Notes: generated from the sequence alone by a model not told the origin. Positions 49,103 through 58,218 are shown, counted from the stretch's first letter. The stretch is 64,000 bases of DNA from Sporolituus thermophilus DSM 23256 (GCF_900102435.1 NZ_FNBU01000013.1:1-64000); one strand, 5' to 3'. Program-made: numbers and translations.

Positions 49103-49729
49103 ATGTTAGCTTTAAACTCGAAAAAAAATAAATTCTTTGTATTGTTTTCCGAAAGCGCCAGACTGGCCCAAAAGGGCGCCTATATCCTCCATGACGCCCT
49201 GATCCGGCCGGAAAGTCTGCCGGAAAAGGTCAAACAGGTTTTTGACCTGGAACATGAGGCGGACGAACTTAACGATGAAATTCTTGACAATCTGCACCAG
49301 ACCTTTATTACCCCACTGGACAGAGAAGATATTTTCGCCCTTACCAATCAATTGGACGATATTGTCGACTATGTCGAGGACATTGTGGAGCGGATGGCCC
49401 TTTTTCGCGTTAGCAAGCCAACCGGCGGTGCCATTGAGCTCGGCAAGCTGCTCGTGTTGTGCACCGACGAATTAGTTTCAGTCTTCGATTTACTGGCCAA
49501 TATCAAGGGTAATCGGGAAAAAATACTGGATCTTACGAAAAATATTGTTGAAATGGAAGAAAAGGGCGACCATATCTATCGCGAAGAAGTCGCACGTCTT
49601 TTTATCGGCAATGTTGACCCTATCGATATTATTAAGTGGAAAGAAATACTGGAATTGCAAGAGGATGCCCTTGACCACTGTGAACGGATTGCCGACCAGT
49701 TAAAAGGCGTCTTGATGAAGTACGCTTGA
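49103..49729 (+). CDS. DUF47 (PhoU-like) protein
   Basis: 208 residues, all-helical. Acidic metal-binding-type helices are seen in VFDLEHEADELNDEILDNL and IVEMEEKGDHIYREEV. DUF47 proteins usually accompany a PiT-type phosphate transporter and modulate it; here no transporter is adjacent, and a terminator follows directly, so the partner, if any, is elsewhere. Confidence 0.88.
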   Translation: MLALNSKKNKFFVLFSESARLAQKGAYILHDALIRPESLPEKVKQVFDLEHEADELNDEILDNLHQTFITPLDREDIFALTNQLDDIVDYVEDIVERMALFRVSKPTGGAIELGKLLVLCTDELVSVFDLLANIKGNREKILDLTKNIVEMEEKGDHIYREEVARLFIGNVDPIDIIKWKEILELQEDALDHCERIADQLKGVLMKYA

Positions 49730-49780
49730 TAAAAGTTGTAAGCATGGCGTGGGCCAAACCCAAGCAATCTTACCTGAGAT

Positions 49781-49816
49781 GCAGGCTGCAGTTTAAAATG
49801 CAGCCTGCGTTTTTTT
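49781..49816 (+). terminator. Terminator of the DUF47 gene
   Basis: GCAGGCTGCA (49781-49790), loop of eight, TGCAGCCTGC (49799-49808), then GTTTTTTT. Confidence 0.92.
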
Positions 49817-49890
49817 AGGATAAATAAAATCAATAATTAAAATGTTTATTATCGACAAAATCAATGGTATGATTAAGAGGGGGAAAAATT

Positions 49891-50790
49891 ATGGATATAC
49901 GCCATTTGGAATATTTTGTGGAAGTTGCCCGGCACAAAAGCTTTAGTAAGGCAGCCCAGGCCGCATATGTCTCACAGTCGACAATCAGCAAAATGATAAA
50001 AGATTTGGAAACCGAGCTTGGGGTGGTCCTCTTTAACCGCAATTCCAAATATGTCGAGCTGACTGACGCGGGAGAAATACTGTTTTCTCAGGCGCAGCAT
50101 GTTGTGTCGCTGTTTCAGAATATTACTGCCGAATTCGAAAGCATGGTTAAGCTGGAAAAGGGCAAAGTCAGTATTGGCCTCCCGCCGATAACGGGGGCTA
50201 CGGCCTTTGCGGAGCTGCTCGGCGAATTCCGGCGGACCTATCCCAATATTGATATTGTCCTGTTTGAGTATGGTTCGAAAAAAGTTGAACTTGCCATCCA
50301 GGACGGGTCGCTCGATATCGGTGTAATATGCAGTCCGAGCAATAATGAAAACTACGAAGTGATCGAATTTACGCAAGATCCTTTGCGGGTCATCATGCAT
50401 CCTAACCATCCCTTGAGCCAGTATCCGGAGGTCGACTTTGCCCTTCTCGCTGACGAGGCCTTTGTCTTATACCGTGAAGACTTTAGTCTTCATGACGCAA
50501 TTATCGACCGCTGCCGTCTTGCCGGGTTTCAGCCGAATGTTATTTTCGAGACGTCCCAACGGGAATTGATGACCCAAATTGTTGCCGCCAATCTTGGCAT
50601 TGCCCTCTTGCCCAGCAAAATTTGCGAGCAGTTGGACCCTAAAACCATTGTTGCGGTTCCGCTGGCCGACCCGCAGCTCTTTCTCCAAATGTCGATCATT
50701 TGGAACAAGCGGCGCTATCTGTCCCATGCCGCCCGCTTGTGGTTAACTTTTGTCCGGAACCATTTGGCAAAGAGCGGGGACTTGACTTGA
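49891..50790 (+). CDS. LysR-family transcriptional regulator
   Basis: 299 residues. N-terminal winged helix (MDIRHLEYFVEVARHKSFSKAAQAAYVSQSTISKMIKDLE, given as a family comparison of parts) and a substrate-binding domain from about residue 90. Target genes are unknown: the neighbours are a terminated DUF47 gene upstream and a riboswitch-controlled chemoreceptor downstream, and no divergent partner is adjacent. Confidence 0.93.
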   Translation: MDIRHLEYFVEVARHKSFSKAAQAAYVSQSTISKMIKDLETELGVVLFNRNSKYVELTDAGEILFSQAQHVVSLFQNITAEFESMVKLEKGKVSIGLPPITGATAFAELLGEFRRTYPNIDIVLFEYGSKKVELAIQDGSLDIGVICSPSNNENYEVIEFTQDPLRVIMHPNHPLSQYPEVDFALLADEAFVLYREDFSLHDAIIDRCRLAGFQPNVIFETSQRELMTQIVAANLGIALLPSKICEQLDPKTIVAVPLADPQLFLQMSIIWNKRRYLSHAARLWLTFVRNHLAKSGDLT

Positions 50791-50847
50791 CTAACGGTGC
50801 ACCTATTTATAAAATAAAATGAGTAATAGCCTACCTTTTGGAACTAA

Positions 50848-50942
50848 ATATTGGGCAAACCCGTCGAAAGGCGGGGACGCAAAGCTATAGGGTCTAAGGA
50901 CTTCTTGTCTATGATTGCCAGCTGCCGGTTAAGGAATTAACT
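50848..50942 (+). promoter_or_regulatory. Cyclic di-GMP-I (GEMM-I) riboswitch
   Basis: The core reads GGGCAAACCCGTCGAAAGGC then GGGGACGCAAAGC, with a GAAA-capped P2 stem, followed by the receptor side GGTCTAAGG and a second-stem closing part around ATTGCCAGCTGCCGGTTAAGG. This is the GEMM-I pattern that binds c-di-GMP. A terminator follows at 50953, before the chemoreceptor start at 51008. Confidence 0.9.
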
Positions 50943-50952
50943 GATTTTATTT

Positions 50953-50980
50953 AGGCAGCATTAGTCTGCCTTTTTTATTT
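50953..50980 (+). terminator. Terminator platform of the c-di-GMP riboswitch
   Basis: AGGCAG (50953-50958), CATTAGT loop, CTGCCT (50966-50971), then TTTTTATTTT. It sits between the aptamer and the chemoreceptor gene. Confidence 0.82.
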
Positions 50981-51007
50981 TTGCAAAAAACAAAGAGGAG
51001 GCGGCAT

Positions 51008-52984
51008 ATGACGAACCTACTTTCCCGGTTTCCGATGAGGACTAAACTACTATTGATCTTCGCTCTGGTTGCGCTGGTTCCGCTGGTAGTTCTAAGCAGC
51101 ATCACTTCCTACCAGACTTATCAGAAAGACGTGCAGAGTACATATGAGGACAATAAGCGGATGGCGGCAGCTTTGGCCGGTGAAACTGAAAGCATGATCC
51201 AGTCCTTGATTGATGTTTTGCGGCTAATAAGTCAGACCCCGCAACTTATGAGCATGGATCCGGCGCAACAAGTTCCGCTGTTAAAGCTGGTTAAACAGCA
51301 ATATGCTGATTTCACCAATGTTTATGTGGCCGATGCGACCGGACGCCAGATTGCCCGCGATGCGGGCGAGCCTGTCAACATCGCCGACAGGGCTTATTTC
51401 CAGGCAATAATGAAGGGGGCGCCGGTAGCCGTAAGCGATGCCTTAATTTCTAAATTAACCGGACGGCCTACCGTAATTATTGGCGTTCCGGTGAAGAATT
51501 CCCAAGGGGAAGTGGTAGGCGCCGTGTGTGCTACCGTCGATCTGGGGAGACTTGATGCCAAAGCCCGGGCGATCAAACCGGGCGAAACCGGATATGCCTT
51601 TATTACTGACAACACGGGCAGGCTGATTTCACACCCGGTAAAGAATTTTGTCGACAGCCTTAAGAATGTCAGCGATTTGCCGCCGGTAAAAGAGGCCGTT
51701 GCCAAGACAACCGGCTTTATCACCTATGAATTTGAAGGTGAAAAGAAACTGGCCGGCTATGCTTTTGTTCCCAGCACCGGCTGGGGCGTAATTATTCAGC
51801 TGCCGGAAAAGGAAGCATTAGCCGGCGCCCGCCGTCAGCTCTTGGTATCGGGTGCAATGGTAGGGGCAGTGACACTGGTGATCATCGTTATCGCCATGAC
51901 CGTTGCCCGGTCGGTTGCCCGGCCAATCGGCCAGGTAGTGGAATTTACCCGCGCGGTGGCCCAAGGGGATTTTACGCAGAAGCTGCCGGTGACCGGCCGT
52001 GACGAAACTGCCCAGTTGGCTATAGCCTTTAACACCATGACTGACCAGTTGAAAGAACTGGTAAAGAAGATAAATGCCAATGCCGAGCATTTAGCCGCTT
52101 CAAGCGAAGAGCTTACGGCCAGTGCCGACCAGTCTTCGCAGGCAGCCGGCCAGGTAGCCGCTTCCATCACTGGTGTGGCTAAAGGCGCTGAACGGCAGCT
52201 GGCTGAGCTGGAAAGTACCACAGCGGTGTTGCAGGAGATGTCGGCGAGTATTCAGCAGGTGGCGGATAATGCCAATCTGGTTGCGCGTCAGGCGGACCAG
52301 GCGGCCGGTAAGGCCCAAAACGGCAGCAGTCTGGTAGACCAGGCGGTCGGCCAGATGGCGCAGATTGAGCAGACCGTAGCCGCATCCGCCCAGGCGGTCA
52401 CCAGTCTTGGTAACCGGTCCGACCAGATCGGCCAAATTGTGGATACTATCGCCGGCATTGCTAGTCAGACAAACCTGCTGGCCCTGAATGCCGCCATTGA
52501 GGCGGCGCGCGCCGGGGATGCGGGCCGCGGTTTTGCCGTTGTTGCCGAGGAAATAAGAAAACTGGCTGAACAGTCGCAGGAAGCGGCTAAACGGATTGCC
52601 GCTTTGATTAGCGAAGTCCAGGGAGAGACGGAAAAAGCGGTAGTGGCGATGGAAAGCGGAAACCAGGCCGTCAGGATGGGGGCGGAAGTCGTCAATACCG
52701 CCGGCCAGACCTTCCGGGAAATTGTTAGTTTGGTTACAAGAATATCTAGCCAAATCAAAGAAATTACCGTGGCTATTGACCAGCTCGCTGCCGGCAGTCA
52801 GCAGATTGTGGGGGCGGTTGCGCACCTTAATGAGCTAGGCAAAGAGACGGCCGCAGAAGCGCAGACCGTGTCGGCGGCGACGGAAGAACAGTTGGCGTCG
52901 GCGGAAGAAATCGCATCCGCCAGCCAGGCGCTTGCCAGGTTGGCCCAGGAGTTTCAGCAGTCTGTCAGTGTCTTTCGGGTTTAA
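51008..52984 (+). CDS. Methyl-accepting chemotaxis protein with Cache-type sensor
   Basis: 658 residues. Membrane helix ([19 protein letters not shown]), extracytoplasmic dCache-like sensor of about 250 residues (with [26 protein letters not shown]-type sequence), second helix ([19 protein letters not shown]), HAMP domain, and a long coiled-coil signalling domain whose tip includes [43 protein letters not shown]. The start after AGAGGAGG at 51008 was preferred to an in-frame upstream codon at 50981. Expression is probably set by c-di-GMP through the leader riboswitch. Confidence 0.93.
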   Translation: MTNLLSRFPMRTKLLLIFALVALVPLVVLSSITSYQTYQKDVQSTYEDNKRMAAALAGETESMIQSLIDVLRLISQTPQLMSMDPAQQVPLLKLVKQQYADFTNVYVADATGRQIARDAGEPVNIADRAYFQAIMKGAPVAVSDALISKLTGRPTVIIGVPVKNSQGEVVGAVCATVDLGRLDAKARAIKPGETGYAFITDNTGRLISHPVKNFVDSLKNVSDLPPVKEAVAKTTGFITYEFEGEKKLAGYAFVPSTGWGVIIQLPEKEALAGARRQLLVSGAMVGAVTLVIIVIAMTVARSVARPIGQVVEFTRAVAQGDFTQKLPVTGRDETAQLAIAFNTMTDQLKELVKKINANAEHLAASSEELTASADQSSQAAGQVAASITGVAKGAERQLAELESTTAVLQEMSASIQQVADNANLVARQADQAAGKAQNGSSLVDQAVGQMAQIEQTVAASAQAVTSLGNRSDQIGQIVDTIAGIASQTNLLALNAAIEAARAGDAGRGFAVVAEEIRKLAEQSQEAAKRIAALISEVQGETEKAVVAMESGNQAVRMGAEVVNTAGQTFREIVSLVTRISSQIKEITVAIDQLAAGSQQIVGAVAHLNELGKETAAEAQTVSAATEEQLASAEEIASASQALARLAQEFQQSVSVFRV

Positions 52985-53076
52985 AAACCCTGAACTGCTT
53001 TACCACTTCGGACATCGGTCAGCCTGGGCAATCGGAATTTTTTCAGCAGGAAACCCGCAAAGGAGATAGAAAGTTA

Positions 53077-53112
53077 CGAACAGACGCTGCCAGAGCAGCG
53101 TCTGTTCGTTTT
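53077..53112 (+). terminator. Terminator after the chemoreceptor gene
   Basis: A 14-bp perfect stem: CGAACAGACGCTGC (53077-53090), loop CAGA, GCAGCGTCTGTTCG (53095-53108), then TTTT. The remaining 53113-53288 of this 384-base gap holds no gene I can support. Confidence 0.88.
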
Positions 53113-53288
53113 ATGGTCAATAATGACGAGAAACCGTTCTTTATTCTTTGCACCAGTTCAGGTTCCAGAAAGAGGGGCAAACTCAGGGCCGGGCCGCGAG
53201 CAGCAGGACGAGGGCTGTTACCGCCTACCAAGGTTTTCACGTATTCATCAGGGTTCAGGCCGGAAGGATAAATTAAGTCACAAAGGTA

Positions 53289-53317
53289 TTGACGGGGTAA
53301 AAGTATTTTATTACAAT
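53289..53317 (+). promoter_or_regulatory. Promoter of the permease-arsC remnant unit
   Basis: TTGACG (53289-53294), exactly 17 bases, TACAAT (53312-53317). Confidence 0.75.
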
Positions 53318-53323
53318 AAAAAT

Positions 53324-53343
53324 ATATTTAAATATTTAAATAT
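53324..53343. promoter_or_regulatory. 20-bp perfect palindrome, probable operator
   Basis: ATATTTAAATATTTAAATAT, a perfect inverted repeat 7 bases downstream of the -10 box and about 25 bases before the permease start. The AT-rich dyad resembles ArsR/SmtB-family operators, and the downstream genes have arsenic/metal-resistance character. No regulator gene is adjacent. Confidence 0.6.
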
Positions 53344-53368
53344 GATGATAAAAAAGGGGTTCGATTTT

Positions 53369-54322
53369 ATGCTCCAGTATATTGCCGATTATCTTACGTA
53401 CCGGGTTTTTCAACTCGCGCCCGGCAGCAAGCTGGCCGACGCCACTAATTTTTTCATCTACGATACCATGAAAATATTCTTCATGCTGGCCGTGATTGTC
53501 TTCGTTGTGGCGATTATCCGCACCTACTTCTCGCCGGAGCGAACAAGACAAATCCTCAGCCATAAGCGGGAATTTTTCGGTAACATCTCCGCCGCGCTGC
53601 TAGGCATAGTTACGCCCTTCTGTTCGTGTTCGGCGGTTCCGTTATTTATCGGTTTTCTTGAGTCGGGAGTGCCGCTGGGGGTAACGTTTTCCTTTCTGAT
53701 TTCGTCGCCGATGGTGAATGAGATCGCGGTAGTCCTTTTATGGGGCATGTTTGGCTGGCAGATTGCCGCCATTTACATGCTTTCCGGCATAACGGTCGCG
53801 ATTATCGCCGGAGTAGTAATTGGTAAACTGAACCTGGAGCACCTGGTAGAGGAATACGTGTTGCAAATGAAAGCGGGGCAGGGGCAGACGACGGCTGCCA
53901 GTGTCGCTTTTCGCGAGCGGGTGGACTATGCTTGGGGCTATACCGGCGAATTATTGCGCAAGATTTGGCCCTATGTGGTTGTCGCCATTGCTATCGGCGG
54001 TTTCATTCACGGTTATGTGCCTGAGGACTTTTTAGTGCAATACGCGGGGAAGGACAACTGGTTTGCCGTCCCGCTGGCCGTAGTCATCGGCGTACCCCTT
54101 TACTCCAATGCCGCCGGCACCATCCCCATTGTCTACGCGCTGGTAGAAAAGGGCATGAGCATTGGGACGGTGCTGGCCTTCATGATGTCGGTGACGGCGC
54201 TGAGTCTGCCGGAGATGATTATTCTCCGCAACGTGCTCAAGCCGAAGCTCATCGCCGTTTTTGTCGGCATTATGACAGTGACCATCATCTTTACCGGATA
54301 CCTGTTTAATGCAATTCTATAA
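53369..54322 (+). CDS. Permease of the DUF318/ArsP-SO_0444 type
   Basis: 317 residues with about eight membrane helices. The family hallmark is TPFCSCSAVPLFIGFLESG with its CxC pair, and SSPMVNE; a second half-repeat shows GVPLYSNAAGTIPIVYAL. Relatives export organoarsenicals (ArsP) or metals. The frame is open upstream to 53123, but ATG 53369 has AAGGGG at eight bases and gives the family N-terminus. A probable arsC remnant follows after 16 bases. Confidence 0.85.
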   Translation: MLQYIADYLTYRVFQLAPGSKLADATNFFIYDTMKIFFMLAVIVFVVAIIRTYFSPERTRQILSHKREFFGNISAALLGIVTPFCSCSAVPLFIGFLESGVPLGVTFSFLISSPMVNEIAVVLLWGMFGWQIAAIYMLSGITVAIIAGVVIGKLNLEHLVEEYVLQMKAGQGQTTAASVAFRERVDYAWGYTGELLRKIWPYVVVAIAIGGFIHGYVPEDFLVQYAGKDNWFAVPLAVVIGVPLYSNAAGTIPIVYALVEKGMSIGTVLAFMMSVTALSLPEMIILRNVLKPKLIAVFVGIMTVTIIFTGYLFNAIL

Positions 54323-54338
54323 TAGGAGGGACAATTAA

Positions 54339-54515
54339 ATGAGCAGCAAAAAACGCGTCCTATTTTTATGCACCCACAATTCGGCGCGGTCGCACCATAG
54401 TTTTCCCGACCCGTCGGCTTTGACCGGCGCTGACGCGGAGATAATGGCCGGCGTGGCTAGGGTACGAGACCAAATCAAACAATGGATTGTCGATACCTTC
54501 GGCAGGGAAGAGTAA
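54339..54515 (+). pseudogene. arsC: Internally deleted ArsC-type arsenate reductase remnant
   Basis: 58 codons, in frame, with good GGAGGG site. The first 18 residues (KKRVLFLCTHNSARS) match the phosphatase-loop start of thioredoxin-type ArsC; then the sequence jumps directly to the C-terminal part (HHSFPDPSALTGADAE... RVRDQIKQWIVDTF). Compared with the usual ~135 residues, about 75-80 central residues are missing, including the other redox cysteines. It looks like a clean in-frame deletion; a working enzyme is unlikely. Confidence 0.8.
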
Positions 54516-54522
54516 GGAGGCG

Positions 54523-55218
54523 TCAGGCAAAGCGCCGCCAAAGCAGATGGCCTAGATACAACAAGGTCAACAGTACCGGTTGGTGGACGAGATAGATGAA
54601 GAGCGAATGCCTGCCGAGCGTTGCCAGCCACACGACTCGAGGGGGACCGGGTATTCGGCTCAATTTTCCTTTGTATAATGTCCGGCCAAGGGCGGTTCCT
54701 AGCAGGAAGACTCCGGTCCAGGGAAAGATTGGATAATAGTCCAACGAGGTAAAGTTTTTCGGCATGATGCCAAAGGGCAGGAAAAAGGAATGGGAAACGG
54801 CATTTGTTTTGGCCAGCTGCCCTAAAGCCAGAAAAACGAAAGCAAGGAATGTCACGATAGCGGGGTGAACCCGCCGCAGGCAATGCCCCAGCACCATGCT
54901 GACGCCCAGCAAATGTAAAATACCGAAACGGATATAGGTCTGGGGATTATACAGGTAGGTTATAGCCGTAAGGACCATGCCCCATGTGAAAACAGCCACC
55001 GCTCGCCGTAGCGGGCGGCGGCCGAGAACGGTGCTTATGCCGGACAGAAGCATAAACAGCAGGGCCGATGAACGGCCGACCCAGAACCAAAAACCGCTCA
55101 GGTATTCCAGTTTGGCGCCATAGAAATCTTTTAGATCTACAACAAGGTGGAACACGACCATGAGGACAATGGCCAGGCCCCTTAGGACGTCAATCTCCCA
55201 AATCCTGTCGCTAGTCAT
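54523..55218 (-). CDS. DUF1624 / heparan-alpha-glucosaminide acetyltransferase-like membrane protein
   Basis: 231 residues, about seven membrane helices. It begins RIWEIDVLRGLAIVLMVVFHLVVDL, the hallmark of the DUF1624/acyltransferase-related membrane family, and continues with LLSGIS and GRHSLFIYLVHQPVLL. Substrate unknown. The frame is open to 55326, but ATG 55218 follows GGGGGAT and starts at the conserved block. It converges on the arsC remnant. Confidence 0.8.
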   Translation of the reverse strand: MTSDRIWEIDVLRGLAIVLMVVFHLVVDLKDFYGAKLEYLSGFWFWVGRSSALLFMLLSGISTVLGRRPLRRAVAVFTWGMVLTAITYLYNPQTYIRFGILHLLGVSMVLGHCLRRVHPAIVTFLAFVFLALGQLAKTNAVSHSFFLPFGIMPKNFTSLDYYPIFPWTGVFLLGTALGRTLYKGKLSRIPGPPRVVWLATLGRHSLFIYLVHQPVLLTLLYLGHLLWRRFA

Positions 55219-55439
55219 AACATCCCCCAAAACCGAAACTGGGCCGCTAAAGAGCGGTCCATTCTTTTTTCGCTTCTTTTTGCCCGATACCTCCAGGCCG
55301 CCCCTTACTCCTTTTACTTTTCCCACCTCGGTATGGCCTATGATAAAACCTATGATAAAAAGTGAAGAGTCTATCTTAGGCGGTTGTTAATATGATATAG
55401 TGAAGGGCAGTATAGGTCTAACAAAAAGGAGGCCTTTAC

Positions 55440-56825
55440 ATGGCAAAATGTTATGTGCTCGATACGAACGTGCTGCTCCATTCGCCTAATGCACTGTTCG
55501 CTTTCAACGAGCACACCGTCATCATTCCCGAGGTGGTCATCGAAGAACTTGACCGGTTTAAGAAAGAAGCAACCGAACGGGGGGCTAATAGCCGCCATGT
55601 CAGCCGTATCATTGATAACCTGCGGGAAAAAGGCAACTTGCTGGAAGGCGTTCCTCTCAATGATTACGGCGGTATCTTACGGCTGGAAAGCAACCATACC
55701 AACACTGAGCTGCCCGTCTACTGGGACCGTGACAAGGCCGATAACCGTATCCTCCAGGTTTGTAAAGGGCTTAGCGAAGCGAATAATCACACAGTTTTGG
55801 TTAGCCGTGACACCAATATGCGGGTGAAGGCTTCCATCCTCCAAATACAGGCCGAAGATTTCCGTAACGACAAAGTAGCAAGCATTGAGCACCAGTATAC
55901 CGGCCGGGCGGTCGTATACACGTCGAGTAGCGTAATCAATGAGTTTCACCGCGATGACATCAACTGCCTCGATCCCGCTGACCTTGCCGTTTATGATGAA
56001 GGCTACGGCCGACTCGTCCCGCCGGACCTGGTTACGAATCAGTTTTTGCTTATTCGCTCCACCGATAACGATCGCCACACGGCCTTAGGCCGGTTTGACG
56101 GAGAGAAGGTAGTGCACCTGCGTTATCGAAACCGTAATCCTTTTGGGATTACGCCCCGCAATATCGGTCAGATTTTTATGCAGGAATGCCTGATGATGAG
56201 CGCCGAGGAGGCGCCGCTGGTCATTATCAAGGGCCCGGCCGGTACGGCCAAGACTTTTTACTCCCTGGCCGTCGGCCTGTATAAACATTTGGACGTGCGG
56301 CCCCGCGAGTATCATCGCATTCTTATTTGCCGGCCCAATACGATGATGGACGAAGGCATAGGTTTTCTTCCTGGCACCGAGGCGGAGAAAATTGAGCCTT
56401 ACATGCGGTCAATCAAGGACAATCTCTTTACCCTGGTGGCCGGCAATACAATCACGGAAGAGAAAGACATCGCCCAAGCCGAAGAAACGGTTAACATGCT
56501 CTTTGACAAGCGCATCATTCAAACTGAGGCCTTAGCCTATCAGCGCGGGCGGTCGCTGCAAAAATACTGGGTAATTTTCGATGAAATGCAAAATGCCACC
56601 CCCCGCCAGGCTAAAGCGGTGCTGACCCGTCCCGGTTTGGGGACAAAGATGATCCTTCTCGGCGATCCTGCCCAGATAGATAATCCTCTCCTCGACAGCC
56701 AGTCTAACGGCCTAAGCTACGCCAGTGAAAAAATGCTGGGCTCCAAACTTTGTTTCCAGGTAACACTGCTGCCGGACGAATGTGAACGCTCGCCGTTGGC
56801 GGCTGAAGCGGCCGTGCGGCTATAG
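55440..56825 (+). CDS. PIN-PhoH family ATPase (YlaK-like)
   Basis: 461 residues. N-terminal PIN domain (CYVLDTNVLLHSP, with Asp8, and PEVVIEELDRFK) followed by a PhoH ATPase domain: Walker A GPAGTAKT at 265-272, and the later VIFDEMQNATPRQAKAVLTRPGLGTKMILLGDPAQID (in parts) covering Walker B. Relatives are thought to be RNA helicase/RNases; precise role unproven. AAAAAGGAGG precedes ATG. Confidence 0.93.
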   Translation: MAKCYVLDTNVLLHSPNALFAFNEHTVIIPEVVIEELDRFKKEATERGANSRHVSRIIDNLREKGNLLEGVPLNDYGGILRLESNHTNTELPVYWDRDKADNRILQVCKGLSEANNHTVLVSRDTNMRVKASILQIQAEDFRNDKVASIEHQYTGRAVVYTSSSVINEFHRDDINCLDPADLAVYDEGYGRLVPPDLVTNQFLLIRSTDNDRHTALGRFDGEKVVHLRYRNRNPFGITPRNIGQIFMQECLMMSAEEAPLVIIKGPAGTAKTFYSLAVGLYKHLDVRPREYHRILICRPNTMMDEGIGFLPGTEAEKIEPYMRSIKDNLFTLVAGNTITEEKDIAQAEETVNMLFDKRIIQTEALAYQRGRSLQKYWVIFDEMQNATPRQAKAVLTRPGLGTKMILLGDPAQIDNPLLDSQSNGLSYASEKMLGSKLCFQVTLLPDECERSPLAAEAAVRL

Positions 56826-56835
56826 GCGGATACCG

Positions 56836-56864
56836 AACTCCTGCCAAAAGCGGGAGTTTTTTTG
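56836..56864 (+). terminator. Terminator of the PhoH gene
   Basis: AACTCCTGC (56836-56844), loop CAAAA, GCGGGAGTT (56850-56858) with one G-T pair, then T-run. Confidence 0.85.
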
Positions 56865-56960
56865 TTGGATTTTTGGGCAATTGTGGCAAAACCATCTCTG
56901 TAATACCTTTACGCGCGGCCGGCGCCGGTGGTATTATTAAAACATATATCTATTAATATT

Positions 56961-57000
56961 AAATATTGGTAAAAATACGACATTTACCAGTTGTATATTT
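56961..57000. promoter_or_regulatory. Dyad upstream of nirJ1
   Basis: TGGTAAA (56967-56973) and TTTACCA (56983-56989) are perfect inverses, framed by AAATAT and ATATTT. The dyad lies 40-80 bases before nirJ1 and could be an operator or an mRNA hairpin. Confidence 0.4.
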
Positions 57001-57039
57001 GACGGCTGCCCGCTCAGCCGGCCCAGAGGGAGGGAAAAT

Positions 57040-58212
57040 ATGATCGGTTGTACCAAATTACTGTGCGGCACGGCGACGGTGTCCGATATCGTAAAGTATG
57101 GACGGCGCGCGCACAATTTGCCGCCGCAGATGCTGCAGTTTTCGTCTGATGCTACTCCTATCGTCGTCTGGAATATGACTAACCGCTGCAACCTGTCGTG
57201 CCAGCACTGCTACATCAGCGCTGAGGATCGGGAGTACGCCGGTGAATTAACGACGGAAGAGGCAAAAGCATTCATCGACGACTTGGCGGCCATGAAGGTG
57301 CCGGTACTGCTTTTTTCCGGCGGGGAACCACTGGTACGGTCCGACCTGTTTGAGCTGGGGGCCTATGCCCGCGACCGCGGCATTCGTCCGGTTATTTCTA
57401 CCAACGGCACGCTGATTACGCCGCCGGTAGCCGAGCGGATCCGAACCACAGGCTTTCAGTACGTCGGTGTCAGTCTCGACGGCAACGCGGAAGTCCATGA
57501 CCGTTTCCGCGGCCGCAAGGACGCTTTTGCCGAAACAATCGCCGGCATTCGCAATTCGCTTGCCGCCGGCAATAAAACCGGCATTCGCTTTACGGTCAAT
57601 AAGCTCAATTACCATACTCTGCCCGAGGTGCTTGACCTTGTGGAGCGGGAAAAAATCCCCCGCTTTTGCTTGTACCACCTGGTTTACGCCGGCCGCGGCC
57701 GGTGGATGGCCGACCTTGACATCTCGGCTGAACAGAAGCGGCAGTTGATTGAGTTCTTAATTGAAAAGACGCAGGACTTCCACCGCCGCGGCGTGGAAAC
57801 CGAGATTTTAACAACCGATAATCATGCCGACGGCATCTATATTCTCCAATATTTTGAACGCCACCAGCCCGAGCGGGTCAACGAGGTGCGCCAATTACTG
57901 GAAATGCATGGCGGTTGTTCGGCCGGGCAGAAAATGGCCAATGTGGATCCCCAGGGCTATGTGCATGCTTGCCAATTTTGGGGCCATAAGTCGCTGGGCA
58001 ATGTGCGGGAAAGGCCGTTCAGCCAGATCTGGCAGCACACCCAGGACGAGTTTCTGCTCAAACTGCGTGATAAAAGCAGCCATGTCGAAGGGCGCTGCGG
58101 CGAGTGCCGCTACAAGCGTCTGTGCGGCGGCTGCCGCATCCGGGCGGAGGCGGCAACCGGCAATCTGTGGGGCGAAGATCCGGCCTGCTATCTGACCGAC
58201 TGGAAGGAGTAA
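57040..58212 (+). CDS. nirJ1: Radical SAM protein NirJ1 (haem/haem d1-type)
   Basis: 390 residues. CX3CX2C at Cys50, Cys54, Cys57 (RCNLSCQHCY), GELTTEEAKAFIDDLAAMKVPVLLFSGGEPL, and a C-terminal SPASM-like cysteine set (CGECRYKRLCGGCRIRAEA...CY). The N-terminal KLLCGT block is characteristic of NirJ1 in Firmicutes. NirJ-family and AhbC/AhbD enzymes act on sirohaem-derived tetrapyrroles. Exact step is not fixed; none of the other haem genes are adjacent. Confidence 0.85.
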   Translation: MIGCTKLLCGTATVSDIVKYGRRAHNLPPQMLQFSSDATPIVVWNMTNRCNLSCQHCYISAEDREYAGELTTEEAKAFIDDLAAMKVPVLLFSGGEPLVRSDLFELGAYARDRGIRPVISTNGTLITPPVAERIRTTGFQYVGVSLDGNAEVHDRFRGRKDAFAETIAGIRNSLAAGNKTGIRFTVNKLNYHTLPEVLDLVEREKIPRFCLYHLVYAGRGRWMADLDISAEQKRQLIEFLIEKTQDFHRRGVETEILTTDNHADGIYILQYFERHQPERVNEVRQLLEMHGGCSAGQKMANVDPQGYVHACQFWGHKSLGNVRERPFSQIWQHTQDEFLLKLRDKSSHVEGRCGECRYKRLCGGCRIRAEAATGNLWGEDPACYLTDWKE

Positions 58213-58218
58213 GGGGTC

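Noticed and set aside
53043-53240. Minus-strand frame of 65 codons between the chemoreceptor and permease genes
   Set aside because: The reading looks protein-like in part, but it has no ribosome site, no clear start and runs through the 14-bp terminator stem; kept only as a possible remnant.
53123-53368. 82-residue N-terminal extension of the permease
   Set aside because: It would place the mapped-looking promoter and 20-bp palindrome inside the coding region; ATG 53369 has the correct ribosome site and family N-terminus.
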